Origin: Amycolatopsis sp. cg9
Lineage (GTDB): Bacteria > Actinomycetota > Actinomycetes > Mycobacteriales > Pseudonocardiaceae
Assembly: GCF_041346945.1 (NCBI RefSeq)
Contig: NZ_CP166850.1
Coordinates: 9,966,501 to 10,030,500 of the forward strand
Direction of reading: 5' to 3'
DNA length: 64,000 nt
Shown: in pieces, positions 24,813 to 31,886 of the stretch
How positions within the stretch are numbered: the first letter of the stretch is position 1
Layout: every line of letters begins with the position of its first letter
Program-made: the position numbers and the translations under genes
The notes under the pieces: model-generated
Database searches by the model: none
What the model saw: only the letters and a program-made list of their open reading frames with translations
Told to the model about the DNA's origin: nothing

Positions 24813-24831
24813 AATGCTAAGGCTTACCTAA
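24813..24831 (-). promoter_or_regulatory. IdeR/DtxR-type iron box upstream of the SIP gene
   Basis: On the minus strand the 19-mer TTAGGTAAGCCTTAGCATT agrees with the classical iron-box consensus (TTAGGTTAGGCTAACCTAA) at about 12 of 19 positions, including the whole TTAGGT half. It lies directly upstream of the SIP start, so iron-dependent repression by an IdeR/DmdR-type protein is expected. Confidence 0.65.
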
Positions 24832-24861
24832 CTCAGCCTACGCGCCGATTCCGGCCCGCGC

Positions 24862-25197
24862 TTATCCAGGTGTACCCAGTTCTTCGAGCAACCGCGCGAA
24901 CCCGGCGGCGGTCCGCGCCCGGAACCCGACGAAGAACCGGTTCGCGAGCGGTACTCCCCACCGCGCCCGCGAAGCCGCGTTGACCACCCGGTGCTCGACG
25001 CGGGCACCCGCCGGATCCGGCGTGACGCGGTACTCCCCGCGGTACCACCAGCCGCCCTGGACCGCGACGAACCCGCGCTCGCGGTCCGCGTCCATCCGCA
25101 TCGGGTACGCGCCCCCGTTCAGCAGCCGCCGCAGCCGGTCGAACACCTCACCGGGCGGGCGCGCGACGACTCCCGAAGCCTCCGCAAGCGCTTTCAC
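24862..25197 (-). CDS. SRPBCC-like small protein
   Basis: The protein has 111 residues from GTG 25197, which overlaps the stop codon of the SnoaL-like gene (GTGA). It starts VKALAEASGVVARPPGEVFDRL, then has beta-strand-like segments (FVAVQGGWWYRGEYRVTPD, RVEHRVVNAA) and a C-terminal helix. This resembles a START/SRPBCC hydrophobic-ligand-binding fold. No catalytic residues can be named. It is translationally coupled to the upstream gene and should share its TetR-type control. Confidence 0.7.
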   Translation of the reverse strand: MKALAEASGVVARPPGEVFDRLRRLLNGGAYPMRMDADRERGFVAVQGGWWYRGEYRVTPDPAGARVEHRVVNAASRARWGVPLANRFFVGFRARTAAGFARLLEELGTPG

Positions 25198-25610
25198 GAC
25201 CGCGGATCCGAGACGCGCGTGTTCTGGAACGCCGTGATCAGCCACTCGCCGTCCTCCTGGACGAGCACGAAGGTGACGGTTGATTCGCGGCCTTCGTCCG
25301 TGGTGTCCGAACCGGTCACCGACGAGCCGCCGCCCACGACGGCGACCGCGACGTCCGGGCGGACGAACCGCACCTTCGCCGCCACGCCCGGTCGCCCGGT
25401 CAGCTTGATCCCCTTGAGCGGCCCTTCGAAGAGCGCGCGGTGCGAGCTCTCGATCCCGGCGCGGCCGGGGAAGTTGGCCCCGAAGAACGTCACGTAGTCG
25501 GCGTCTTCGGTGAAGAGCCGCCCGTACGCGGTCGCGTCCCCGTCGTTCCAGGCCTGGGTGAGCTTGCCGAGCACGGCGCGAACGTCGGCTTCGGCGGTGG
25601 TCGTGGTCAT
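25194..25610 (-). CDS. SgcJ/EcaC-type SnoaL-like protein
   Basis: The protein has 138 residues with an NTF2/SnoaL cone fold: the helical N-terminus VRAVLGKLTQAWNDGDATAYG, the FTEDADYVTFFG strand and the C-terminal VLVQEDGEWLITAFQNTRV. Relatives are annotated SgcJ/EcaC family or DUF4440, sometimes with unassigned roles in secondary metabolism. It is transcribed away from a TetR gene across a region with four operator-like repeats, so it is the probable repressed target. Its stop overlaps the next start. The substrate is unknown. Confidence 0.87.
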   Translation of the reverse strand: MTTTTAEADVRAVLGKLTQAWNDGDATAYGRLFTEDADYVTFFGANFPGRAGIESSHRALFEGPLKGIKLTGRPGVAAKVRFVRPDVAVAVVGGGSSVTGSDTTDEGRESTVTFVLVQEDGEWLITAFQNTRVSDPRS

Positions 25611-25623
25611 GGGATCCCCTTTA

Positions 25624-25690
25624 CGAACGCTGTTCGTTTGACGAACACCGTTCTACTTACGAACAGCGTTCGCGTCAAGTACAGTGTTCG
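25624..25690. promoter_or_regulatory. Four phased 13-bp operator repeats (CGAACnnnGTTCG) for the TetR regulator
   Basis: Copies are CGAACGCTGTTCG (25624-25636), CGAACACCGTTC (25642-25653), CGAACAGCGTTCG (25660-25672) and a weaker AGTACAGTGTTCG (25678-25690). Start to start they are exactly 18 bp apart. They fill the gap between the SnoaL gene (start 25610) and the TetR gene (start 25692). The last copy contains the TACAGT -10 of the TetR gene. Confidence 0.8.
25680..25685 (+). promoter_or_regulatory. -10 box of a leaderless TetR mRNA
   Basis: TACAGT lies 6 bases before the GTG at 25692, with TTACGA 17 bases upstream as -35. The spacing puts the first transcribed base at the start codon, and no Shine-Dalgarno sequence is present. 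The box lies within the fourth operator repeat, so the regulator would repress itself. Confidence 0.6.
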
Positions 25691-25691
25691 T

Positions 25692-26399
25692 GTGACCGTT
25701 CCCCCGCCGCCGTGGCGCAGCGCCCCGCGCCGCCGCGCCGCGAAACCCGCCCTGTCCCAGGACCTCGTCGTGAAGACGGCGCTGGAAGTCCTGGCGAAGG
25801 AGGGCTTCGACGCGGTCACCATGCGGCGGGTCGCGCAGGAACTCGAGACCGGGCCCGCGTCGCTCTACGCGCACGTCTCCAACAAGGACGAGCTGGCCGA
25901 GCTGATGCTCGACGCCGTCCTCGCCGACGTGCCGCTGCCGGACCCGGACCCGGCCCGCTGGGACGAGCAGGTCAAGGACCTCGTCCGCGCGCAGATCCGG
26001 GTGATGGTCGCCCACCCCGGGATCGCGCGCGTGGCGTGGGACATCGCCGTGCCGGTCACGCCGAGCTCGCTGCGCCAAGGCGAGGCGATGCTCGCCCTGC
26101 TCCGCGCCGGCGGCCTCGAACTCAAGCAGGCGACCTTCGCGGGCGACGCGCTTTCCCTCTACGCGAAGGCGTACGCGTACGAAGCCAGCGGCTGGACCTG
26201 GGGCGACATCGACCAAGCCGAGACGGCGAAACGCGGCGAGCAGATGGTGGCCTACATGCGCTCACTGCCCGCCGAGGCGTTCCCGAACATGCTGCGCATC
26301 GGCGAGTTCTTCTCCGCCGAAACCGCCGCCGAACGCCTCGAGTTCGCCCTCGACACCTACCTCGCCGGCCTCAAGGTGCTCGCCGCGAAGAACGCTTAG
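25692..26399 (+). CDS. TetR-family transcriptional repressor
   Basis: The protein has 235 residues. The N-terminal helix-turn-helix runs SQDLVVKTALEVLAKEGFDA, then TMRRVAQELETGPASLYAHVSNKDEL, which belongs to the TetR branch with a TetR-C-like ligand domain. The start GTG 25692 has no ribosome site but a -10 box six bases upstream, so the mRNA is likely leaderless. Four phased palindromes lie upstream. It diverges from the SnoaL/SRPBCC pair. Its end overlaps the convergent quinone reductase gene by 4 bases. The inducer is unknown. Confidence 0.92.
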   Translation: MTVPPPPWRSAPRRRAAKPALSQDLVVKTALEVLAKEGFDAVTMRRVAQELETGPASLYAHVSNKDELAELMLDAVLADVPLPDPDPARWDEQVKDLVRAQIRVMVAHPGIARVAWDIAVPVTPSSLRQGEAMLALLRAGGLELKQATFAGDALSLYAKAYAYEASGWTWGDIDQAETAKRGEQMVAYMRSLPAEAFPNMLRIGEFFSAETAAERLEFALDTYLAGLKVLAAKNA

Positions 26400-27316
26400 G
26401 GCCGCAGCACGATCTTGCCGCGCGTGTGCCGCCGTTCCAGCTCGCGGTAGGCGGCCCGGACCTCGTCCAGCGGGTAGACGCGGGCCACAGGCAGGGTCAG
26501 CAACCCCTTGTCCAGCAACAAGCCCAGCTCCCGCAGGATTTCGGCCGACGAACCGGCCGCGTTGCCGTCGGTCTTGACGTTGTACTTCCCCGCCGCCTCG
26601 AAGTCGATGATCGTGTCGATCCGCCCGGGGTGGATGCCCAGGTGCAGAGCCAGTTCCACGTACCCGGAGCCGAACGTGTCGACGAACGCGTGCACGCCGT
26701 CCGGCGCGGCTTCCCGGATCCGCTCGAGAACGCCTTCGCCGTAGGACACCGGGACGACGCCGAGCTCGCGCAGCCACTCGTGGTTCGCCTCGCCCGCGAG
26801 GCCGATCACCGTGGCGCCGGCCAGCTTCGCCAGCTGGACCGCGAGCGACCCCACGCCGCCCGCCGCACCCGAAACGACGACCGTCTCCCCCTCGCGCGGG
26901 CACACCGCGCCCACCGCCGCGTACGCGGTCGTCCCGGCGACGAAGAGCGCGCCGGCGACTTCCCACGGCAGGCCGGCGGGCTTCGGGGTGAGGTTCTCCG
27001 CCTCCGCCACGACGAAGTCGGCGTGGCTGGAGCGGGTGTCGACGAACCCGATCACCTCGTCGCCGACGGCGATCTCCTCGACGCCGTCGCCGAGCTCGGC
27101 GACCACGCCGGCGAAGTCGCTGCCCTGGCCGGAGGGGAACGTCGCCGGGTAGCGGTCGTGCAGGAAGCCGCGCCGGATCGACGCCTCGCCGGGGTTGATC
27201 CCGGCGGCGCGCACCTCGACGAGCACCTGCCCCCGTCCCGGCACCGGCCGCGGCACGTCCTCGACCCGGAGGACCTCCACGTCGCCGTACTCGTCGAACC
27301 TGATCGCGCGCGCCAT
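26396..27316 (-). CDS. Zinc-type alcohol dehydrogenase-like NADPH:quinone oxidoreductase
   Basis: The protein has 306 residues of the medium-chain dehydrogenase/reductase family, quinone-oxidoreductase branch without structural zinc. It begins MARAIRFDEYGDVEVLRVEDV, has the substrate-domain GINPGEASIRRG and GSDFAGVV segments, and the NADP-binding VVVSGAAGGVGSLAVQLAK near residue 143. The ATG at 27316 has a clear GAGGAGG site. It reduces quinones or enones using NADPH in the cytosol. It is convergent to the TetR gene; whether that repressor acts on it is not evident. Confidence 0.9.
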   Translation of the reverse strand: MARAIRFDEYGDVEVLRVEDVPRPVPGRGQVLVEVRAAGINPGEASIRRGFLHDRYPATFPSGQGSDFAGVVAELGDGVEEIAVGDEVIGFVDTRSSHADFVVAEAENLTPKPAGLPWEVAGALFVAGTTAYAAVGAVCPREGETVVVSGAAGGVGSLAVQLAKLAGATVIGLAGEANHEWLRELGVVPVSYGEGVLERIREAAPDGVHAFVDTFGSGYVELALHLGIHPGRIDTIIDFEAAGKYNVKTDGNAAGSSAEILRELGLLLDKGLLTLPVARVYPLDEVRAAYRELERRHTRGKIVLRP

Positions 27317-27378
27317 GAGGCCTCCTCGAAAGTCGTTGCTGAATACAAGCAACGACCGGGCCCCGCCGTTGATTCCCG

Positions 27379-28596
27379 TCAGCCGGCAAGCCGCCGGACG
27401 ACGCCGTCCGCCAGCAGGCGCCCGCGGTCGGTGAGCACCGCGCGGCCCCGGGTGTCCAAAGCGGACGGGTCGAGCAGGCCTTCCGCCGCGGCCGCGCGGG
27501 CTTCGGCGAGCCCGGGCTCGTCGAGGACGTCGAGCGGCAGCCCTTCGGCGACGCGGAGTTCGAGCATGATCCGCTCGAGGTGCTGGTCGTCGTCGGTGAG
27601 CACTTCACGCCCGCCGGCCGGCGAATCGCCGCCGGCGAGCAGTGCGGCATAGCGGGCCGGGTGCTTGACGTTCCACCAGCGCACGCCGCCGACGTGGCTG
27701 TGCGCGCCCGGGCCGGCGCCCCACCAGTCGTCCCCGCGCCAGTAGCCGAGGTTGTGGCGGCAGCGGGCCGCGTCCGATGCCGCCCAGTTCGACACCTCGT
27801 ACCAGCGCAGCCCCGCCGCCGTCAGCGCGGCGTCGATCATCTCGTAGTCCGCGGCCAGCACGTCGTCGTCCGGGGCGGGCAGCTCGCCGCGGCGCACGCG
27901 GCGCGCCAGCGCGGTGCCCTCCTCGACGATCAACGCGTACGCCGACACGTGGTCGACGCCGGCGGCCAGCACGGCGTCGAGGGTGGCGAGGAGGTCGTCC
28001 GGGCGTTCTCCCGGCGTGCCGTAGATCACGTCGAGGTTCACGTGGTCGAACCCGGCCGCGCGCGCTTCGGCGGCGGCCCGGCCCGGCCGGCCCGGCGTGT
28101 GCACGCGGTCGAGGATCTTCAGCACGTGCGGCGCGGCCGACTGCATGCCCAGCGAAACGCGGGTGTAGCCCGCTTCGCGGATCCCGGCGAAGAACTCCGG
28201 CGACGTCGACTCCGGGTTCGACTCCGTCGTCACCTCGGCGCCCGGCGCGAGCCCGAAGACGTCGCGGACGGCGTCGAGGACCGACGCGAGCCCGTCGGCG
28301 CCGAGCAGCGACGGGGTGCCGCCGCCGACGAACACGGTGTCGGCGGCCGGCGGCACGACCAGCACGCGCGCGGCCAGCTCCAGCTCGCGCCGCAGCCCTT
28401 CGAGCCAGGACTGCGGCGACGAGCCGGAGTCCAGCTCGCCCGCGGTGTAGGTGTTGAAGTCGCAGTACCCGCAGCGCGTCGCGCAGAACGGGACGTGCAC
28501 GTACACCCCGAACGCTCTGCTGCCGAGCCCGTCCAGCGCGCTCTCCGGCAACGCCGGATCGATCGGGGTCGCGGGGTCGGGACGCAGTGCGGGCAC
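27379..28596 (-). CDS. hemW: HemW-like radical SAM protein (heme chaperone)
   Basis: The protein has 405 residues from GTG 28596. The radical-SAM cluster motif is Cys38-x3-Cys42-x2-Cys45 in PFCATRCGYCDF. Other marks are VFVGGGTPSLL, TTESNPEST, RVSLGMQS and the CRHNLGYWRGDDWWGAGPGAHS block that all HemW/HemN proteins share. HemN activity needs an extra N-terminal cysteine, absent here, so HemW, which binds heme and delivers it to respiratory enzymes, is the better name. In many actinomycetes it lies near lepA; here it does not. Confidence 0.92.
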   Translation of the reverse strand: MPALRPDPATPIDPALPESALDGLGSRAFGVYVHVPFCATRCGYCDFNTYTAGELDSGSSPQSWLEGLRRELELAARVLVVPPAADTVFVGGGTPSLLGADGLASVLDAVRDVFGLAPGAEVTTESNPESTSPEFFAGIREAGYTRVSLGMQSAAPHVLKILDRVHTPGRPGRAAAEARAAGFDHVNLDVIYGTPGERPDDLLATLDAVLAAGVDHVSAYALIVEEGTALARRVRRGELPAPDDDVLAADYEMIDAALTAAGLRWYEVSNWAASDAARCRHNLGYWRGDDWWGAGPGAHSHVGGVRWWNVKHPARYAALLAGGDSPAGGREVLTDDDQHLERIMLELRVAEGLPLDVLDEPGLAEARAAAAEGLLDPSALDTRGRAVLTDRGRLLADGVVRRLAG

Positions 28597-28610
28597 GCCC
28601 CGATTGTCCC

Positions 28611-29027
28611 CTACGAAGCCGGGAGGTTCGCCGCCGCCCACTCGGGGTCGACGGGGATCATTTCGATGACGTCGAGCAGCACGCCGTCCGGGTCCGCGAC
28701 GTAGAAGTGCCGCTGCCCGTAGACCTCGTCGACGAGCGGCACGACGAGCTCGACGCCCGCCGCCTCGAGCCGCTCGGCCTCGGCCGCCGCGTCCTCGACG
28801 ACGAGCCCGAACATCACCCCCGTCGTCTCGGCCGCCCGGTAGCCCTCCGGCACCGAAGCGTGGCCGCGCTGCACGAAGCTGATCTCGTAGCCGGGCGCAC
28901 CGGCGTTGACGCTGGCGAACCAGTCCAGCTCGACGGTGACCGGCAGCCCGATCACGTCAGCGTAGAAGCGGGTGGTCGCGGCGACGTCGTCGACCAGGTA
29001 CCCCGCCCCGAAACCCTTGACCTGCAT
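28611..29027 (-). CDS. VOC-family (glyoxalase/dioxygenase fold) protein
   Basis: The protein has 138 residues with the paired beta-alpha-beta-beta-beta repeats of the vicinal oxygen chelate fold: AGYLVDDVAATTRFYADVIGLPV at the N-terminus, GQRHFYVADPDGVLLDVIEMIP towards the end. A glutamate in the last strand could bind metal. The ATG at 29027 has a weak GAGGAAA site. Its promoter region contains inverted repeats (AAACCACT...AGTGGTTT and CTACATGTAG). The substrate is unknown; such single-domain proteins may also be binding or resistance proteins. Confidence 0.87.
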   Translation of the reverse strand: MQVKGFGAGYLVDDVAATTRFYADVIGLPVTVELDWFASVNAGAPGYEISFVQRGHASVPEGYRAAETTGVMFGLVVEDAAAEAERLEAAGVELVVPLVDEVYGQRHFYVADPDGVLLDVIEMIPVDPEWAAANLPAS

Positions 29028-29045
29028 CCCCAGTTTCCTCTCTCC

Positions 29046-29083
29046 AAACCACTGTGCTCGAAGTACTCTACATGTAGTGGTTT
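29046..29083. promoter_or_regulatory. Inverted repeats in the VOC gene promoter
   Basis: AAACCACT (29046-29053) and AGTGGTTT (29076-29083) are perfect arms 22 bases apart. The palindrome CTACATGTAG (29069-29078) overlaps the second arm. ACTACATGTAG-type palindromes resemble operators of BlaI/CopY-type repressors, but no such gene is nearby. Confidence 0.4.
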
Positions 29084-29200
29084 GAACGGCGCAAGAGTCC
29101 GCACGCAGCACGGTTGACACGATTTTCGCAGGTGAGTGACGCTTCTCCCAGCATGCGGTCAGGCCTGGACCACATTGTGGACACGTGGCACGCTCACGTC

Positions 29201-29287
29201 GTGACTCATGCCGGTGTCTTCCTGGTGGCCCGCCGCCACGTCGACCTCGTGCGCGTCGCGAGCGCCCTCTGCGCACCCGTTCGCTGA
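29201..29287 (+). CDS. Leader peptide of the sulfate-reduction operon (cysteine attenuator candidate)
   Basis: GTG 29201 opens a 28-codon frame ending at TGA 29285-29287. It contains RRHVDLVRVASALC followed by APVR. This RRHVDLxRVxSALC pattern recurs in short actinobacterial leader peptides before sulfur and cysteine genes, where ribosome behaviour at cysteine codons is thought to control downstream expression. The cysteine codon is the fifth from the end. The sulfite reductase ATG follows 55 bases after the stop. No Shine-Dalgarno sequence is seen before the GTG. Confidence 0.7.
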   Translation: MTHAGVFLVARRHVDLVRVASALCAPVR

Positions 29288-29342
29288 CTCCCGTCGCCAC
29301 CACCTGCCACGAAATCGGACAGCCCCCTCGGAGGAGGCCGCC

Positions 29343-31037
29343 ATGGCCACGCCCACGCGTCAGACCCCCGCCCGACCCGCGCGCGCGAAGCAGAAGCGCG
29401 GTGAAGGGCAGTGGGCGCTCGGTTACCGGGAGCCGCTGAACCCCAACGAGCGGTCGAAGAAGGACGACCACCCGCTCAACGTGCGGGCGCGGATCGAAAA
29501 CATCTACGCCCACCGGGGATTCGACGCCATCGACCCGGGTGACCTGCGCGGCCGGTTCCGCTGGTTCGGCCTGTACACCCAGCGCAAGCCGGGGATCGAC
29601 GGCGGCCGCACCGCGACCCTGGAGCCCGAAGAGCTCGACGACCGCTACTTCATGCTGCGGGTCCGGCTCGACGGCGGCGCGCTGACCACCGCGCAGCTGA
29701 CCGTGCTCGGCGAGATCTCGCAGCAGTACGCGCGCGACACCGCCGACATCACCGACCGGCAGAACATCCAGTACCACTGGATCCGGATCGAGGACGTCCC
29801 CGCGATCTGGGCCAAGCTCGAGAACGCCGGCATGACCACGATGGAAGCCTGCGGCGACAGCCCCCGTGTCATCCTCGGCTCGCCGGTCGCGGGCATCGCG
29901 GCCGCCGAGGTGATCGACGGGACTCCGGCGATCGACGAGATCAAGCGCCGCTACATCGGCAAGCCGGAGTTCGCCAACCTGCCGCGCAAGTTCAAGACCG
30001 CGATCTCCGGCCAGCCGGACGTCGCGCACGAGATCCACGACATCGCGTTCGTCGGCGTGGACCACCCAGAGCACGGGCCGGGCTTCGACCTCTGGGTCGG
30101 CGGCGGCCTGTCCACCAACCCGATGCTCGGCCAGCGCCTCGGCGCGTGGGTGCCGCTGGACGAGGTCCCGGACGTCTGGGAAGGCGTCATCTCGATCTTC
30201 CGCGACTACGGCTACCGGCGGCTGCGCTCCCGCGCCCGGATCAAGTTCCTGGTCAAGGACTGGGGCGCGGAGAAGTTCCGCCAGGTGCTGCAGGACGAGT
30301 ACCTCAAGCGCGAGCTGATCGACGGCCCGCCGCCGGCCGACCCCGCCGTCCCGATCGACCACGTCGGGGTGCACCCGCAGGTCGACGGCACCTTCTACGT
30401 CGGCGCCGCGCCGATCGCCGGCCGGTCCTCCGGCGGCACGCTGGTCGCCGTCGCCAAGGCGGCCGAGCGCGCCGGGTCGGGCCGCGTGCGGCTCACCCCG
30501 CAGCAGAAGCTCGTCGTGCTCGACGTCCCCGAGGCCCAGGTCGCGACGCTCTCGGCCGAGCTGTCCGAGCTGGGGCTGGAGACGAAGCCGTCGGTGTGGC
30601 GGCGCGGCGTGATGGCCTGCACCGGGCTGGAGTTCTGCAAGCTCGCCATCGTCGAGACGAAGGCACGCGCGCAGCAGCTCGTCGCGGACCTCGAGAAGTC
30701 GCTGGCGGACATCCAGAAGGACCTCGACACGCCGGTGAGCGTGCACCTCAACGGCTGCCCGAACTCCTGTGCGCGGATCCAGACCGCGGACATCGGCCTC
30801 AAGGGCCAGATCGTCACCGACGCCGACGGCAACCAGGTCGAGGGCTTCCAGGTGCACCTGGGCGGCGGCCTCGGCCTCGACGCCGGGTTCGGCCGGAAGC
30901 TGCGCGGGCACAAGGTGACCTCGGGCGAGCTGACCGGGTACGTCGAGCGGGTCGTGCGCAACTACGTGGCCGGGCGCGAACCCGGCGAACGGTTCGCGCA
31001 GTGGGCCGCCCGCGCCGAGGAAAGCGCCCTCCAGTGA
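29343..31037 (+). CDS. sir: Ferredoxin-dependent sulfite (or nitrite) reductase
   Basis: The protein has 564 residues from ATG 29343 with GGAGGAGG upstream. It reduces sulfite to sulfide with six electrons from ferredoxin, using siroheme and a 4Fe-4S cluster. The cluster ligands are Cys425-x5-Cys431 (CTGLEFC) and Cys472-x3-Cys476 (CPNSC). Tyr78 and Cys170 are spaced like the Tyr-Cys cross-link of the mycobacterial enzyme. The duplicated ferredoxin-reductase halves are present. It heads an operon with CysH, CysD, CysN and a sirohydrochlorin chelatase, so sulfite rather than nitrite is the expected substrate. GTGA overlap with the next gene. Confidence 0.95.
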   Translation: MATPTRQTPARPARAKQKRGEGQWALGYREPLNPNERSKKDDHPLNVRARIENIYAHRGFDAIDPGDLRGRFRWFGLYTQRKPGIDGGRTATLEPEELDDRYFMLRVRLDGGALTTAQLTVLGEISQQYARDTADITDRQNIQYHWIRIEDVPAIWAKLENAGMTTMEACGDSPRVILGSPVAGIAAAEVIDGTPAIDEIKRRYIGKPEFANLPRKFKTAISGQPDVAHEIHDIAFVGVDHPEHGPGFDLWVGGGLSTNPMLGQRLGAWVPLDEVPDVWEGVISIFRDYGYRRLRSRARIKFLVKDWGAEKFRQVLQDEYLKRELIDGPPPADPAVPIDHVGVHPQVDGTFYVGAAPIAGRSSGGTLVAVAKAAERAGSGRVRLTPQQKLVVLDVPEAQVATLSAELSELGLETKPSVWRRGVMACTGLEFCKLAIVETKARAQQLVADLEKSLADIQKDLDTPVSVHLNGCPNSCARIQTADIGLKGQIVTDADGNQVEGFQVHLGGGLGLDAGFGRKLRGHKVTSGELTGYVERVVRNYVAGREPGERFAQWAARAEESALQ

Positions 31038-31183
31038 CCGAGCGAGCGGCTCCGTACTACTGCCCGTACTGCGGTGACGAGGACCTGCGGCCGGAAGAGA
31101 ACGGCGGGTGGCTGTGTTCTGCCTGTCGCCGGGTCTTCTCGGTCAAGTTCCTCGGCCTGTCCCTCCCGGAGGTTTCCCGATGA
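31034..31183 (+). CDS. Small zinc-ribbon protein of the sulfate-reduction operon
   Basis: The protein has 49 residues. It starts at GTG 31034 inside the sulfite reductase stop and ends in an ATGA overlap with cysH, so it is coupled on both sides. Two CxxC pairs (YYCPYCGDE and WLCSACRRVF) form a zinc- or iron-binding knuckle. The C-terminus, FLGLSLPEV, is hydrophobic. Its conserved position between sir and cysH suggests a role in cluster delivery or enzyme assembly, but the function is unknown. It is easily missed because of its size. Confidence 0.8.
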   Translation: MTERAAPYYCPYCGDEDLRPEENGGWLCSACRRVFSVKFLGLSLPEVSR

Positions 31184-31875
31184 CCGCCACCGCCGACTAC
31201 AAGACCCTCGCCGAGCGCGCGTCCGAGGAGCTCGCGGACGCCACCGCCGACGAAGCGATCCGCTGGACCGTCGACACGTTCGGCGACGACTTCATCGTCG
31301 CGTCCAACATGCAGGACGCCGTGCTCATCGACCTCGCCACGAAGGTGAAGTCCGATGTGGACGTGCTCTTCCTCGAAACCGGCTACCACTTCCCGGAGAC
31401 CCTCGGCACGCGCGATGCCGTGCAGACGGTCTACCCGGACGTGAAGATCGTGAACGCCCAGGCCGAGCAGAGCGTGGCCGAGCAGGACGCGGAGTACGGC
31501 GCGAAGCTGCACGACCGCGACGCCACGCTGTGCTGCAACCTGCGCAAGGTCGTGCCGCTGCGCAAGACGCTGGCGAACTACTCGGCGTGGATCACCGGCG
31601 TCCGCCGGGTCGACGCGCCGACCCGCGCGAACACCCCGATCGTCACCTGGGACGACCGCAACGGCCTGGTGAAGGTCAACCCGATCGCGGCGTGGACCGA
31701 CGACGAGTTCAACGGCTACATCCGCGAGCACGGGATCCTGGAGAACCCGCTCGTTTCGATCGGCTACCTCTCGATCGGGTGCGCGCCCTGCACGGCTCGC
31801 GTGGAGCCGGGCCAGGACCCGCGCAGCGGGCGCTGGGCGGGTCAGTCGAAGACCGAGTGCGGACTGCACGGCTGA
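31180..31875 (+). CDS. cysH: Adenylylsulfate (APS) reductase
   Basis: The protein has 231 residues. It reduces APS to sulfite and AMP with thioredoxin. The paired cysteines Cys118-Cys119 and Cys201-x2-Cys204 bind a 4Fe-4S cluster, which marks APS rather than PAPS reductases. The catalytic cysteine is Cys227 in KTECGLHG at the C-terminus. The PP-loop region has FIVASNMQDAVL in place of the canonical SGG. It follows the zinc-ribbon gene with an ATGA overlap and precedes cysD by 11 bases. Confidence 0.95.
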   Translation: MTATADYKTLAERASEELADATADEAIRWTVDTFGDDFIVASNMQDAVLIDLATKVKSDVDVLFLETGYHFPETLGTRDAVQTVYPDVKIVNAQAEQSVAEQDAEYGAKLHDRDATLCCNLRKVVPLRKTLANYSAWITGVRRVDAPTRANTPIVTWDDRNGLVKVNPIAAWTDDEFNGYIREHGILENPLVSIGYLSIGCAPCTARVEPGQDPRSGRWAGQSKTECGLHG

Positions 31876-31886
31876 GGAAGGGACGC

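Noticed and set aside
29114..29142. TTGACA at 29114 as the -35 of the sulfate operon
   Set aside because: No acceptable -10 hexamer follows at 16-19 bases, so it is left unassigned.
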